From Thiolinea disciformis DSM 14473 (lineage in GTDB: Bacteria; Pseudomonadota; Gammaproteobacteria; Thiotrichales; Thiotrichaceae), in contig NZ_AQVE01000010.1 of NCBI RefSeq assembly GCF_000371925.1, positions 59,319-123,318 on the forward strand: 64,000 bases of DNA. The letters run 5' to 3'. This document shows positions 35,244 to 44,623 of the stretch, piece by piece; the first letter of the stretch is position 1, and each line of letters opens with the position of its first letter. The translations under genes and the position numbers were made by a program. A model generated the notes under the pieces. The model searched no databases and was not told where the DNA came from. It saw only the letters and a list, made by a program, of their open reading frames with translations.

Positions 35244-35884
35244 GGCGGATCCGGCATCCATTCAAGTAAGTCATAGTCTAGCTGTCGCGCTAACTGTGTG
35301 GCCACTTCGCTAGCCACCTCCATCACACTCAACCTAATGCCGAGCTCTTGGCATTGCGTTACTTGCAAGCCCGCATAGCCGCAAGGGTTAATGCGTGTAA
35401 AAGGCTCAGTATCCATCGCCACATTCAAGCTTAACCCATGATAAGTGCAGCTTTTGCTCACCCGTAAGCCTAAAGCTGCAATCTTTTTTCCATCCACATA
35501 GACGCCGGGCGCCTTGCGATCTCCTAAAGCAAGCACTTGATGCTCTGCGAGAAAAGCAATGATCGCCTGCTCAATCGCCTCTACAACTTGGCGAATACCT
35601 AAACTTTTGCGGCGCAAATCCAGCAGTAGATAGACAATTAATTGGCCAGAGCCGTGATAAGTGACCTGACCGCCACGATCAATAGGAATGACAGGTATAT
35701 CACCTGAAGCTAATACATGCTCCATACGCCCATTACGCCCCAAAGTAAACACTGGCTCATGTTGAAGAATCCAGATTTCATCGGGGGTTTCCGAAGTGCG
35801 ATTGGCTGTAAAAGCTTGCATCTTGTGCCAAACGGGCAGATAAGCTTGCAAACCTTCCAACACACGAACTCTTAAAGCGCCCAC
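35240..35884 (-). CDS. lipB: Octanoyl-[ACP]:protein N-octanoyltransferase LipB
   Basis: Moves octanoate from acyl carrier protein to lipoyl domains, the first step of lipoate synthesis. Motifs: PVFTLGRNG, the family core RGGQVTYHGSGQLIVYLLLDL, and GLSLNVAMDTEPFTRINPCGYAG with the catalytic Cys and the lysine in KAPGVYVDGKKIAALG. Length (214) is typical. A GTG start at 35884 overlaps the end of ybeD by 13 bases. It is last of the mrdA-rodA-rlpA-dacA-ybeD-lipB run. Confidence 0.95.
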   Translation of the reverse strand: MGALRVRVLEGLQAYLPVWHKMQAFTANRTSETPDEIWILQHEPVFTLGRNGRMEHVLASGDIPVIPIDRGGQVTYHGSGQLIVYLLLDLRRKSLGIRQVVEAIEQAIIAFLAEHQVLALGDRKAPGVYVDGKKIAALGLRVSKSCTYHGLSLNVAMDTEPFTRINPCGYAGLQVTQCQELGIRLSVMEVASEVATQLARQLDYDLLEWMPDPP

Positions 35885-36147
35885 ATTACATGCTCACAAG
35901 CTTTAAGATCCGTATAAATAGCATCTAATTGTTCACGACTGATCGCTGTAATGGGCAGGGTAACACTTTGGTATTTACCACTTTTACTTTGATTACGCTT
36001 TAGATTTTCCGGCAAAAACTCAGGATCGTGGCGCAAGGCAATCGCAATAATCTGAATCTCAAACTCATCATGCGCAGCACCCACCACCTTAATAGGGAAA
36101 TGGGCTGGAAACTCCAATTTTAATTCTGGATTAGTCCAATTACTCAT
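35872..36147 (-). CDS. ybeD: YbeD family protein (DUF493)
   Basis: A small ACT-like-fold protein. From the ATG at 36147 it has 91 residues, beginning MSNWTNPELKLEFPAHFPIKVVG and containing GKYQSVTLPITA and LDAIYTDLKACEHVMWAL, the standard DUF493 features. Longer upstream extensions would run into the dacA 3' end without conserved sequence. YbeD sits between dacA and lipB in most gammaproteobacteria; its role, possibly lipoate-related, is not established. Confidence 0.9.
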   Translation of the reverse strand: MSNWTNPELKLEFPAHFPIKVVGAAHDEFEIQIIAIALRHDPEFLPENLKRNQSKSGKYQSVTLPITAISREQLDAIYTDLKACEHVMWAL

Positions 36148-36178
36148 TTGCCATCCCTCGCTTTTTGCTAAATCCGCG

Positions 36179-37408
36179 CTAATCTGCGAACCAATGCTGC
36201 ACCTTGTCAGATAGGCGTCGTAAAAAACCACCTTCTGGCACATCCTCTAAAGCTTGCAACTTAGTTTCCTTCAGAAGCTTATCTTGATCCGCTAAAATAA
36301 TTTTACCTAATACATCACCGCGTTGAATTGGTGCGTTTACATTCTTATCCATTTGGATAGAGCCTTTAAGCTGGTCGTAGCGGCCTTTAATAGTGGTAAC
36401 ATAAAGATCATCCAATACCCCCGCCGCTACTTGTTTTTGGTCACCACCCCAAATACGCACTTCGGATAAAGCATCGCCACCTTTATAAAGCTTATGCGTT
36501 TCAAACGTGCGGAAACCATACTCTAATAATTGTTGCGCTGCTTCAATCCGGCTATTTTCGCTTTTTGCGCCAAAAATTAATGCGATCAAACGCATATTGT
36601 CACGTTTCGCAGAACCTACTAAGCAATAACCGGCTGATTCGGTATGTCCTGTTTTAACCCCATCCACACTCGCATCACGCCATAACAAGCGATTACGATT
36701 ATGTTGCTTAATATTGTTATAGGTGAATTCTTTTTCAGAATACAACTTGTAACGATCAGGAAAATCGATAATCAACGCTCGTGTCAACTTCACAATATCG
36801 CGCGCTGTGGTGTAATGATTCGGGGACGGCCAGCCCGTTACATTCTCATAATGGGTATCTTTCATGCCAAGCTCTGTGGCAGTGGCATTCATTTTTTCTA
36901 CAAAAGAGGCTTCATTACCCGCAACATGCTCTGATAAAGCCACTGCAGCATCATTACCCGATTGGATAATGAGGCCGCGCAGGAGTTTTTCAAGTTGCAC
37001 TTTCTTACCTAGTTCAAGAAACATGCGTGACCCTTCCATTTTCCACGCTTTCTCGCTAATCAAAACTTCGTCCGCAAGCTTGATAGTTCCTTTGGCCAAT
37101 TCGCGATAGAGCACATACGCGGTCATTAATTTGGTAATACTCGCTGGCTCGATGCGATTCCCCGGATTCATTGCCGTAAGCTCTTCACCGCTTTGAAAAT
37201 CGACTAATAAAAAGCTGGATGCATCCACAATCGGTGTGCCATCGGCTAATGCCATGACTGTGCCTGCATTTTGAGTAGGCTTTACAGTTGCCTCAGTACT
37301 AGCCGCAACAGGCTTACCATTATCATCGACTTCGCCTTTTTCTTGAGCGGCAATAACGCCTGCAGTAAAACTCAGGCAGAAAACGATCCAAACTAATTTT
37401 TTAAGCAT
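36179..37408 (-). CDS. dacA: D-alanyl-D-alanine carboxypeptidase (PBP5/6 family)
   Basis: A 409-residue low-molecular-weight PBP that trims pentapeptides in peptidoglycan. A signal peptide (cleaved near VIAAQ) is followed by SITK (active serine), SGN and KTG (VKTGHTESAG), the three penicillin-binding motifs. A C-terminal beta domain ends in an amphipathic anchor (LRRLSDKVQHWFAD) that would hold it to the periplasmic membrane face. Co-location with rlpA, rodA and mrdA suits side-wall maturation. An Ala/Lys-rich linker of about 30 residues precedes the catalytic domain. Confidence 0.95.
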   Translation of the reverse strand: MLKKLVWIVFCLSFTAGVIAAQEKGEVDDNGKPVAASTEATVKPTQNAGTVMALADGTPIVDASSFLLVDFQSGEELTAMNPGNRIEPASITKLMTAYVLYRELAKGTIKLADEVLISEKAWKMEGSRMFLELGKKVQLEKLLRGLIIQSGNDAAVALSEHVAGNEASFVEKMNATATELGMKDTHYENVTGWPSPNHYTTARDIVKLTRALIIDFPDRYKLYSEKEFTYNNIKQHNRNRLLWRDASVDGVKTGHTESAGYCLVGSAKRDNMRLIALIFGAKSENSRIEAAQQLLEYGFRTFETHKLYKGGDALSEVRIWGGDQKQVAAGVLDDLYVTTIKGRYDQLKGSIQMDKNVNAPIQRGDVLGKIILADQDKLLKETKLQALEDVPEGGFLRRLSDKVQHWFAD

Positions 37409-37439
37409 TCCTTACTACCGATTTCGTCTATTAGCGCGA

Positions 37440-38306
37440 TTATTCTTCAACTGGAACCACTTTAAAGGTGGCCAAGCCATTGCTTTCTAAAGCATCTTTC
37501 ACATTATCAATTTGATCTTGGGTATACAGAGGACCAATACGCACTTGATGTACTGGGCGACCATCCTGTCTTGCACTCGCCATTTCCGTTTTACTCAAGC
37601 CCACCGAGGTCAAGCGCACAAACATATCTAAGGCATCCATCTGGTCTTGATAATTCTTGACCACAATGTAAAAACTTTTACCAGTCGCTTTTGCCTCACT
37701 AATCGCTTTCTTTTGAGCGGGAGAAGGTTTCACCACTGTACGTTTATCAACGGTTGTATTGGAAGCGCTAGTCGATGGCTGTTTAGTATCTAGCGCTTCA
37801 ACCCTGACATTGGCTACCTGACTGCTACCCGTCATGCCTAGCGCATTTGCTGCGGCAAATGATAACTGGATTAGCCCTTCTTTGTCGAAAGGCCCACGGT
37901 CATTTACGCGGACAATCACGGATTTATTGTTATCGAGTCGGGTCACACGCACAAAACTCGGTAAAGGTAGAGTGCGGTGTGCTGCACTAAATGCCTTCAT
38001 ATCAAAGACTTCACAACCGGCGGTTGAACTTCCTTGAAATTCAGCGCCATACCACGAAGCTAGCCCCTCTTCGCGATAGCCTGTAGTACTCGGCAATACT
38101 TGGTAAGTTTTGCCTTCCAAAGTATAACTGGGCTCATTGCCACAACTGGTTTGAGTTGGCGTAGTTGTAGTAGGTGTAGGATTTACTTTAGCACTAGGCT
38201 CTGGTGCTAGTTTACTTTTGTTTGAGCTACAAGCACTAAGACTCCCCAGTGCTAATAGCAGAAACATGATCGGAGCCAATTTGGTTAATTTAATCATTGT
38301 TATCAT
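37440..38306 (-). CDS. rlpA: Septal ring lytic transglycosylase RlpA
   Basis: A 288-residue outer-membrane lipoprotein with lipobox LSAC. The double-psi beta-barrel shows EEGLASWYGAEFQG, MKAFSAAHRTLPLPS and VNDRGPF, the RlpA catalytic region with its conserved Glu/His/Asp. A Ser/Thr-rich linker leads to a C-terminal SPOR domain (about 207-286) that binds denuded glycan strands at division sites. In Pseudomonas RlpA is a lytic transglycosylase; E. coli RlpA lacks detectable activity. It is in the conserved rod-shape operon. Confidence 0.93.
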   Translation of the reverse strand: MITMIKLTKLAPIMFLLLALGSLSACSSNKSKLAPEPSAKVNPTPTTTTPTQTSCGNEPSYTLEGKTYQVLPSTTGYREEGLASWYGAEFQGSSTAGCEVFDMKAFSAAHRTLPLPSFVRVTRLDNNKSVIVRVNDRGPFDKEGLIQLSFAAANALGMTGSSQVANVRVEALDTKQPSTSASNTTVDKRTVVKPSPAQKKAISEAKATGKSFYIVVKNYQDQMDALDMFVRLTSVGLSKTEMASARQDGRPVHQVRIGPLYTQDQIDNVKDALESNGLATFKVVPVEE

Positions 38307-38374
38307 CTTTTTAAATCAAGCCCACAGATAGCGAACAGTCTAGCACAGCTACGCTGAAAACATAAGCAATCCAC

Positions 38375-39487
38375 TCAGTCTTCTGCTTGGTAAATTCTTT
38401 TGCGCTTTTTCATACCCATAATAATGCCAAATGCAATCATCAAGGTAACAATCGAAGTTCCACCAAAACTCACTAATGGCAAAGGCACACCCACGACAGG
38501 TAAAATACCACTAACCATTCCTGTATTAACTAATAGATAAATAAAGAAGGTCAAACTTAAACTACCGGCCAACAAACGTGCAAAGGTATCTTCCCCTTGC
38601 GTAGCTAGATACAAGCCGCGCCAAATAATAATAATATATAGCCCTAGTAAAATAAGATTCCCGACAAAGCCAAACTCCTCACCAAATACAGCAAAGATGA
38701 AATCGGTATGTCGCTCTGGCAAAAAATCTAAATGTGACTGATCGCCATTCAACCAATCCTTGCCATAGAATCCACCCGAACCAATGGCTATTTTCGACTG
38801 ATGAATATGATACCCAGCTCCTTGTAGATCAGCCTCTGGGTCTAAGAGGGTCATAATGCGCTGACGTTGGTAATCATGCATTCCATACTCAAACATCAAG
38901 CGTGCTCCCACGGCAACTAATACAATAGCCCCTGCAATTAGCCACCATGAAATACCTGCAAAATAAATAACGAATAAACCCGAAACGGCAATCAATAGCG
39001 AAGTCCCTAAATCTGGCTGCTTCATAATAAGCAAAACAGGTACAACAATTAATACTAAGGCAATACCAATATCCAAAAGACGTGGAGGAAGATTTTTATT
39101 CGCAAAGAAATAGGCCACCATCATAGGTACCGCTAATTTCATGATCTCTGCAGGTTGAACATCAATCCCCACATAAAGCCAGCGTTGTGCTCCTTTTTTA
39201 ATCTCTCCAAATAACAATACTAAAATCAGCAGAATAATCCCAATGCCGTATAGCCAAATAGCAAACTGCTTTAAGGTTTTACTCTGTATTTGCGAAAAGA
39301 CTAAAAGTGACAATAAACCTAATACGAAGTTTATTGCCTGACGATAAACCACCGCCATTTCGGTATCGACCGCACTATAAAGCGTAATCAATCCCAAGAA
39401 AATCAGTAAAGACAAAACTGCCAGCAATACTAAATCGATGCGCTGGAAAGCACGTATCCAAGAACTAGGTAATAAGCTAGTAATCAT
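38375..39487 (-). CDS. rodA: Rod-shape peptidoglycan glycosyltransferase RodA
   Basis: A 370-residue SEDS-family polymerase with about ten membrane helices. Signature segments are QPDLGTSLL, the extracytoplasmic loop LPERHTDFIFAVFGEEFGFVG with the catalytic-region Asp, and the terminal PVVGVPLPLVSFGGTSIVTLM. RodA polymerises lipid II with PBP2 during side-wall elongation. It starts 10 bases after mrdA, the standard coupling. Confidence 0.96.
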   Translation of the reverse strand: MITSLLPSSWIRAFQRIDLVLLAVLSLLIFLGLITLYSAVDTEMAVVYRQAINFVLGLLSLLVFSQIQSKTLKQFAIWLYGIGIILLILVLLFGEIKKGAQRWLYVGIDVQPAEIMKLAVPMMVAYFFANKNLPPRLLDIGIALVLIVVPVLLIMKQPDLGTSLLIAVSGLFVIYFAGISWWLIAGAIVLVAVGARLMFEYGMHDYQRQRIMTLLDPEADLQGAGYHIHQSKIAIGSGGFYGKDWLNGDQSHLDFLPERHTDFIFAVFGEEFGFVGNLILLGLYIIIIWRGLYLATQGEDTFARLLAGSLSLTFFIYLLVNTGMVSGILPVVGVPLPLVSFGGTSIVTLMIAFGIIMGMKKRKRIYQAED

Positions 39488-39496
39488 TCATCACTC

Positions 39497-41440
39497 TTAA
39501 TCACGCTGGTTAACCGGTGCTGGAGCATCGGCAGGTTTGCCATCTTCGACTGGATCATCTTCGTATTTGCCTAATAAATAAGCATCCATAATCTTACGTG
39601 CCAAAGGTGCAGCGGTCGCACTTCCACCACCGCCATTTTCTACAATAACGGCTACGGCAATTTTGGGGGCTTCCGCTGGCGCAAAACCCACAAACAAAGC
39701 ATGGTCATGTAAGCGTTTATCTAAGCGTGTTGCGTCATAACGGGCATTCTGAGCAATCCCAAAAACCTGTGCAGTCCCAGTTTTACCCGCCATGTGATAT
39801 TGCAGACCTTGATTAATGCGCTTGGCGGTTCCATAGGAGGCATGTACTACATTCACCATGCCCTGTTTAACCAATTCCCAATCTTTAGGACTATTCGACT
39901 TCACTTGCTCGACGATTTCAGGCACTAAAAGCTGTTCTGGTTTATCTTTGGCTAGGCGATAACCACGCAGTACATGCGGCTTAATCCGTTTACCCTTCAT
40001 AGCCACAGTGGCCACTGCATGAGCCAGTTGCAAGGGTGTCGCAAGCCAATAGCCCTGACCGATACCAATATTAACCGTATCACCCGGATACCAAACTTGT
40101 TTATGTCGAGTCTGCTTCCAATCCGCACTTGGCATTAATCCTGCTGACTCCGAGGTTAAGTCAATACCGGTACGTGACCCAAACCCGAAGGTTTTCATGT
40201 AGGTATTAAACTTATCAATGCCCATACGATAGGCCAGATCGTAGAAATAGGTATCACAGGACTGGGCAATCGCCACATCCATATTCACCGAACCATGCCC
40301 TACTTTTTTCCAACAGCGATAACGATGCTTATGGCCTGGAATTTGGAAGAAGCCAGGGTCATAGACCGACTTACCCGGCCACACTACTTTTTCGAATAAG
40401 CCTGCCATCGCAATCATAGGCTTCACGGTAGAACCGGGCGGATAAGTCCCCTGCAAAGCACGGTTATAGAGAGGACGATCGGGATGATCCCGCAACTCAA
40501 TATAATCTTTATGCGAAATCCCATCGACGAACAAATTAGGATCAAAGGTAGGAACGCTCGCTAGCGCAAGAACTTCCCCATTATTAGGATCGATCGCGAC
40601 AATCGCACCGCGCTCCCCTCTTAGTAAATTTTCAGCACGAATCTGTAACTTAATATCTAAACCTAAGATCAGATCTTCACCGCCGACCGCCTCTTGTCGA
40701 CTTAAGGTATCTTGTTGACGGCCATGCGCATCCACTTCCTCTAAGGTGTAGCCCGCCTTACCATGCAGACGTTTTTCATGCGCACCTTCTACACCCAATT
40801 TGCCGATATAAGTAGTTCCCTCATACTCATCCTTGTTCAGGTTTTTCATATCCTGCTCATCAATCCGCCCTACATAGCCAATGACGTGGCTTGCGACTTG
40901 CCCCCAAGGATAATAACGCTGCATTTGCCGATCTAAGTCCACTCCAGGGAAACGGGATTTATTCACGGCAAACATAGCGACCTCTTGCTCAGTCATATTT
41001 TCTTTGAGCGGGGTTGCCTGATAACGGCTACGACGGCGAATTTGCTGATTGAAAATACGTAAATCTTTTTCGGAAAGGGCTACCAACTTACTCAGGCGAT
41101 TGAGCATAATTTCCATATCTGCCCAATTCTTTTTACCATCATTATTTTGATCAGGCACGCTATCACGTACAACCGTTAACACATATTGCGCATGATTATC
41201 GGCTAATAGCACGCCATTTCGATCATAAATCTGCCCACGTTTGGGCGCGATAGGAATACGTTTTTGATAATTTTGCTTGGATAACTCGGTATAAAAATCG
41301 TATTTTTCGACCTGTAAAAAATATAAACGAAAACCAATACCACCCAAGGCAAACAAGACGATAACCGCAGCCACGATAGCACGACGATTGAACAACTGCT
41401 GTTCATCGCGATCAGTTTTTATAGATAAACGCTCGCCCAT
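39497..41440 (-). CDS. mrdA: Penicillin-binding protein 2 (MrdA)
   Basis: A 647-residue class B PBP. One N-terminal membrane helix (about 20-42) is followed by a pedestal with RGQIYDRNG and a transpeptidase domain. Its motifs are STVK (PPGSTVKPMIAM), SCD (AQSCDTYFYDLA) and KTGTAQ. It crosslinks glycans made by RodA for cell elongation. Length is close to E. coli PBP2 (633). First of the elongation run; the next gene upstream, ppa, lies 121 bases away. Confidence 0.96.
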   Translation of the reverse strand: MGERLSIKTDRDEQQLFNRRAIVAAVIVLFALGGIGFRLYFLQVEKYDFYTELSKQNYQKRIPIAPKRGQIYDRNGVLLADNHAQYVLTVVRDSVPDQNNDGKKNWADMEIMLNRLSKLVALSEKDLRIFNQQIRRRSRYQATPLKENMTEQEVAMFAVNKSRFPGVDLDRQMQRYYPWGQVASHVIGYVGRIDEQDMKNLNKDEYEGTTYIGKLGVEGAHEKRLHGKAGYTLEEVDAHGRQQDTLSRQEAVGGEDLILGLDIKLQIRAENLLRGERGAIVAIDPNNGEVLALASVPTFDPNLFVDGISHKDYIELRDHPDRPLYNRALQGTYPPGSTVKPMIAMAGLFEKVVWPGKSVYDPGFFQIPGHKHRYRCWKKVGHGSVNMDVAIAQSCDTYFYDLAYRMGIDKFNTYMKTFGFGSRTGIDLTSESAGLMPSADWKQTRHKQVWYPGDTVNIGIGQGYWLATPLQLAHAVATVAMKGKRIKPHVLRGYRLAKDKPEQLLVPEIVEQVKSNSPKDWELVKQGMVNVVHASYGTAKRINQGLQYHMAGKTGTAQVFGIAQNARYDATRLDKRLHDHALFVGFAPAEAPKIAVAVIVENGGGGSATAAPLARKIMDAYLLGKYEDDPVEDGKPADAPAPVNQRD

Positions 41441-41561
41441 GCTTTGTGATTGCTAGTTAATAGAATTATAAATAATGGATTACACAACAAGCTCTTTAGC
41501 GAATCGCCATTATGGGAGCTTGACTGGCTTCATCCCCATGGTCTGAAGCCAATCCCCTAGT

Positions 41562-42101
41562 TTAGCCTTTTGCTTTATCGTTGTAACGCTTTACGCTTGC
41601 TAAAATTTCTGCTTTAGCCTCATCTGCATCGCCCCAAGCTTCAACCTTTACCCACTTACCGGGTTCTAATTCTTTGTAATGTTCAAAGAAATGCTTGATT
41701 TGTTGAATCAATAACTCAGGCAATTGCTTATAGGATGTAATATTTTTGTACTCAGGTGATAATTTACCTGCGGGTACAGCAACAATCTTAGAGTCGCCAC
41801 CTGCCTCATCCGACATTTTCAGAATACCTACTGGGCGTGCTGGAATCACACAACCATGCACCAACGGTACCGGTGTGACTACCAATACGTCCGCCGGATC
41901 GCCATCATCCGCCAAGGTATGTGGTACAAAACCATAATTTGCTGGATAAAACATGGGCGCTGACATAAAGCGATCAACCATTAACGCCCCACTATCTTTA
42001 TCAACTTCATACTTAACCGGCGATGATTGCGCGGGGATTTCGATAATGACATTGACTGATTCTGGGACATCTTTGCCTACGGCGATATTGTCTATATTCA
42101 T
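41562..42101 (-). CDS. ppa: Inorganic pyrophosphatase (family I)
   Basis: A 179-residue cytoplasmic Mg-dependent pyrophosphatase. Catalytic residues lie in [21 protein letters not shown], with the family signature DGDPADV, and in KIVAVP and the [18 protein letters not shown] segment. Hexameric prokaryotic type by length. AAGGAAGG precedes the ATG, and a perfect TATAAT box lies on the minus strand at 42131-42136. The gene is divergent from adk. Confidence 0.96.
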   Translation of the reverse strand: MNIDNIAVGKDVPESVNVIIEIPAQSSPVKYEVDKDSGALMVDRFMSAPMFYPANYGFVPHTLADDGDPADVLVVTPVPLVHGCVIPARPVGILKMSDEAGGDSKIVAVPAGKLSPEYKNITSYKQLPELLIQQIKHFFEHYKELEPGKWVKVEAWGDADEAKAEILASVKRYNDKAKG

Positions 42102-42154
42102 ACCATCCTTCCTTTGGTTAAAAATAGCCTATTATAACTGCTGTTAAGTCTAAC

Positions 42155-42184
42155 TTGCACTGCAACATTTAATTAGAGTATAAG
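42155..42184 (+). promoter_or_regulatory. Predicted promoter for adk
   Basis: TTGCAC (42155-42160), an 18-base spacer and TATAAG (42179-42184), 40 bases before the adk start. The -10 of the divergent ppa promoter (42131-42136) lies about 45 bases away, so the two promoters are back to back. Confidence 0.45.
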
Positions 42185-42223
42185 GATTCTGACTTTGATT
42201 GGAGCAGATAAGGAAACAACCCC

Positions 42224-42874
42224 ATGCGCATTGTTCTGTTAGGAGCGCCCGGCTCGGGCAAAGGCACGCAAGCACAACGCCTCACTAAGCTTTATAATAT
42301 CCCACAAATTTCTACGGGTGATTTGTTACGTGCTGCGGTAAGTACCGGCACTGAACTTGGTAAACAAGCTAAACAAGCTATGGATGCTGGGAATTTAGTG
42401 TCAGATGAGATCGTGCTTGGTATGATTCGCGAACGTTTACAAGCATCTGATACCGAAAATGGTTTTATCTTAGATGGATTTCCGCGCAATCTCAGCCAAG
42501 CCGATAGTTTAGATAAACTATTAGCTGAATTAGGGCAACCGTTGGATACGGGCTTATTAATTGACGTTGATTTTGATATTTTAATGAAACGTTTAACGGG
42601 GCGCTTATCTTGCAAACAATGTAGTACCGTGTATAACCGCTACTTCTCACCACCGAAAGTTGATGGTGTGTGTGATGTGTGCGGCAGTACTGAACTTTAT
42701 CATCGTGCGGATGATAATGAAGAAACCATTGGTAACCGTCTAGAGGTCTATGAGAAAAACACCGCACCACTCATTGACTACTATGACAAACAAAACAAAC
42801 TTATTCGGATTAATGGCGTTGGCGAAATGGAAGACATTAGCCGCGCTATGCAAGCCGAGTTAGCTAAATTGTAG
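42224..42874 (+). CDS. adk: Adenylate kinase (zinc-type LID)
   Basis: A 216-residue long-form adenylate kinase that interconverts ATP+AMP and 2 ADP. P-loop GAPGSGKGTQA, NMP-binding region with STGDLLRAAV, and ILDGFPRNLSQA are intact. The LID has four cysteines (LSCKQCSTVYN and CDVCGS), the zinc-binding tetrad common in Gram-positives but absent from E. coli Adk, whose LID uses a His/Ser/Thr/Asp network. The cell therefore probably makes a zinc-stabilised enzyme. yaiL follows. Confidence 0.96.
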   Translation: MRIVLLGAPGSGKGTQAQRLTKLYNIPQISTGDLLRAAVSTGTELGKQAKQAMDAGNLVSDEIVLGMIRERLQASDTENGFILDGFPRNLSQADSLDKLLAELGQPLDTGLLIDVDFDILMKRLTGRLSCKQCSTVYNRYFSPPKVDGVCDVCGSTELYHRADDNEETIGNRLEVYEKNTAPLIDYYDKQNKLIRINGVGEMEDISRAMQAELAKL

Positions 42875-42915
42875 CTCAATAGGGCTTTTATTAACTGTTA
42901 GTAGTCATTTAATTG

Positions 42916-43647
42916 ATGTCAAACTCACTCAGCGAACAATTGCTGAAGGCCGGCCTGATCACTCAACAACAGATTGATCAGGCGGAACAGGCCAAACAGC
43001 AACAAAAAGAACAAGCTAAAGCACGCCAACAACAAAAAAATGCTCCCAAGCCACCGGTAAAGGCGCAACATGTACCTGCTGCCAAAGCTAAGGCTGAACA
43101 GCGGCCTGCATCAGATCGTCCTAAACAGACGCACATGCCTCGTCCTGCAAAACCACGCCAATCCTCTGATTTAGAACAGTTCTATAAAGAGCGTGATAGC
43201 GTTGAGCGTGCGGAACGTGAACGTGAAGAACAATTACGCCGTGAAAAAGCCGAGCGCAAAAAACTCACTCGTGCGCAAGTACGTGAGTTAATTGCAGCGA
43301 ACCAACAAAATGTTGAAGATGCGAGCATTCGCTATAATTTTGTGGTGGGGGAAACGGTAAAATATTTGTTCGTGACCGAAGACCAACAAAAGTCCCTAGC
43401 GGATGGCAGCTTAGCGATTACCTTTATGGACGGTAAGCGCTGCCTAATTCCTTTAGCGATTGCTGAACAAATTCAAGCGCTTGACCCCGATAAGTTGGTT
43501 GTGATTAATAAAGATGGCGCTGAGCCTATTCCAGACTTTGAACTACCCGCAGCGACTGAGGGGGTCGAAACGCCTTCTTCAGCGGCAGCGACTGAAGGTG
43601 TTGACACTCACTCTTCAGTAGCAGAGCCAGCTAAGCCAAGCGCTTGA
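42916..43647 (+). CDS. yaiL: DUF2058 family protein (YaiL-like)
   Basis: A 243-residue protein starting MSNSLSEQLLKAGLITQQQ, then a highly charged Gln/Lys-rich coiled coil (about 20-130) and a compact C-terminal domain with LTRAQVRELIAANQQN, YNFVVGETVKYLFVT and GKRCLIPLAIAEQIQ. This matches DUF2058, found across gammaproteobacteria; YaiL has been proposed as a nucleoprotein or polysome-associated factor, but its role is unsettled. A 40-residue acidic/Ser/Thr tail is added here. The 3' end overlaps rsmI by 40 bases on the opposite strand. Confidence 0.85.
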   Translation: MSNSLSEQLLKAGLITQQQIDQAEQAKQQQKEQAKARQQQKNAPKPPVKAQHVPAAKAKAEQRPASDRPKQTHMPRPAKPRQSSDLEQFYKERDSVERAEREREEQLRREKAERKKLTRAQVRELIAANQQNVEDASIRYNFVVGETVKYLFVTEDQQKSLADGSLAITFMDGKRCLIPLAIAEQIQALDPDKLVVINKDGAEPIPDFELPAATEGVETPSSAAATEGVDTHSSVAEPAKPSA

Positions 43648-44465
43648 CGGTAAAGTTGATTCTTGGGCTGCCCTGTCAATTGGGCAGCTATTTTAGCAAC
43701 TTGCTTCACAGACAAATTTTCTGCCAACAACACTTGCATTAATTGCACTGTGTCGATGGTATTGCTTTCTGTATTTTCTACGCGTTCTGGTACACCGCCG
43801 ACCATAACAACCAATTCGCCACGCCGCATATCCGCATCAGATTTTATTTGCCGTGCTAAAGCCCCAGCCGTTCCACGATAAAATTGCTCATAAAGCTTAG
43901 TCAATTCCCGCGCAATCACCAATTCACGCTCTGGAAAAACGCAGGCCATATCCTCCAGTAAGTCCGCAATCCGATGACTAGACTCGTAAAACACTAAGGT
44001 TTGGGTTTCACGGCTCAACACCTCCAACGCTGCACGCCGTGCTGAGGATTTTGCGGGTAAAAAACCTTCGAAACTAAAGCGATCCGTCGGCAATCCAGCG
44101 GCTGAAAGCGCGCTAATCAAAGCGCTGACTCCCGGAATGGGAGTCACTCTTAAGCCAGCCTCAGCTACTGCCCGCACCAAACGATACCCCGGATCGCTAA
44201 TTAAAGGCGTTCCGGCATCACTGACTAAAGCGAGGTTCATCCCCGCCATTAATTCAGCTATAATACCTGCCACACGCTCAGCTTCATTGTGATCGTGTAA
44301 ACTAATAAGGGGCTTGGTAATACCTAAATGGGCTAATAATTTTAAAGTAACGCGGGTATCCTCCGCATAAATTTTATCGACCTCCGCTAAGGTTTTGCTG
44401 GCGCGACTCGTGATGTCGCCCAAATTGCCAATCGGTGTTGCTACGATAAATAAATTCCCAGCCAT
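43608..44465 (-). CDS. rsmI: 16S rRNA 2'-O-ribose C1402 methyltransferase RsmI
   Basis: A 285-residue tetrapyrrole-methylase-fold enzyme that methylates C1402 of 16S rRNA at the decoding centre. Motifs: NLFIVATPIGNLGDIT, AEDTRVTLKLL, SLHDHNEAER, ALVSDAGTPLISDPGY and PIPGVSALISALSAAGLPTDRFSFEGFLP. The start at 44465 (MAGNLF) fits the family; an upstream ATG adds nine unconserved residues. It is divergent from lpoA, the usual arrangement. Confidence 0.95.
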   Translation of the reverse strand: MAGNLFIVATPIGNLGDITSRASKTLAEVDKIYAEDTRVTLKLLAHLGITKPLISLHDHNEAERVAGIIAELMAGMNLALVSDAGTPLISDPGYRLVRAVAEAGLRVTPIPGVSALISALSAAGLPTDRFSFEGFLPAKSSARRAALEVLSRETQTLVFYESSHRIADLLEDMACVFPERELVIARELTKLYEQFYRGTAGALARQIKSDADMRRGELVVMVGGVPERVENTESNTIDTVQLMQVLLAENLSVKQVAKIAAQLTGQPKNQLYRQALGLAGSATEE

Positions 44466-44555
44466 CAAAAAAAGCTCGCTTTTTATAAACAAAAAATCAT
44501 TTGGGGTTGATGCCTGTTTCTTCTATTGCATACGCAGCAAATATGAACCAGACCG

Positions 44556-44564
44556 TGTTATAGT
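44556..44564 (+). promoter_or_regulatory. Extended -10 promoter for lpoA
   Basis: TG-T-TATAGT is an extended -10 element (TG at 44556-44557, hexamer 44559-44564), 60 bases before the lpoA start. No good -35 is present at the expected spacing, which is normal for extended -10 promoters. Confidence 0.4.
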
Positions 44565-44623
44565 GCGGCGTTTGCCGAAACAGCATCAAGATTAATATTT
44601 AATAATTTGGCATAGGTGAGCAC

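Noticed and set aside
41525..41561. Terminator between ppa and mrdA
   Set aside because: The inverted repeat GGCTTCA/TGAAGCC is not followed by a T run on the minus strand.
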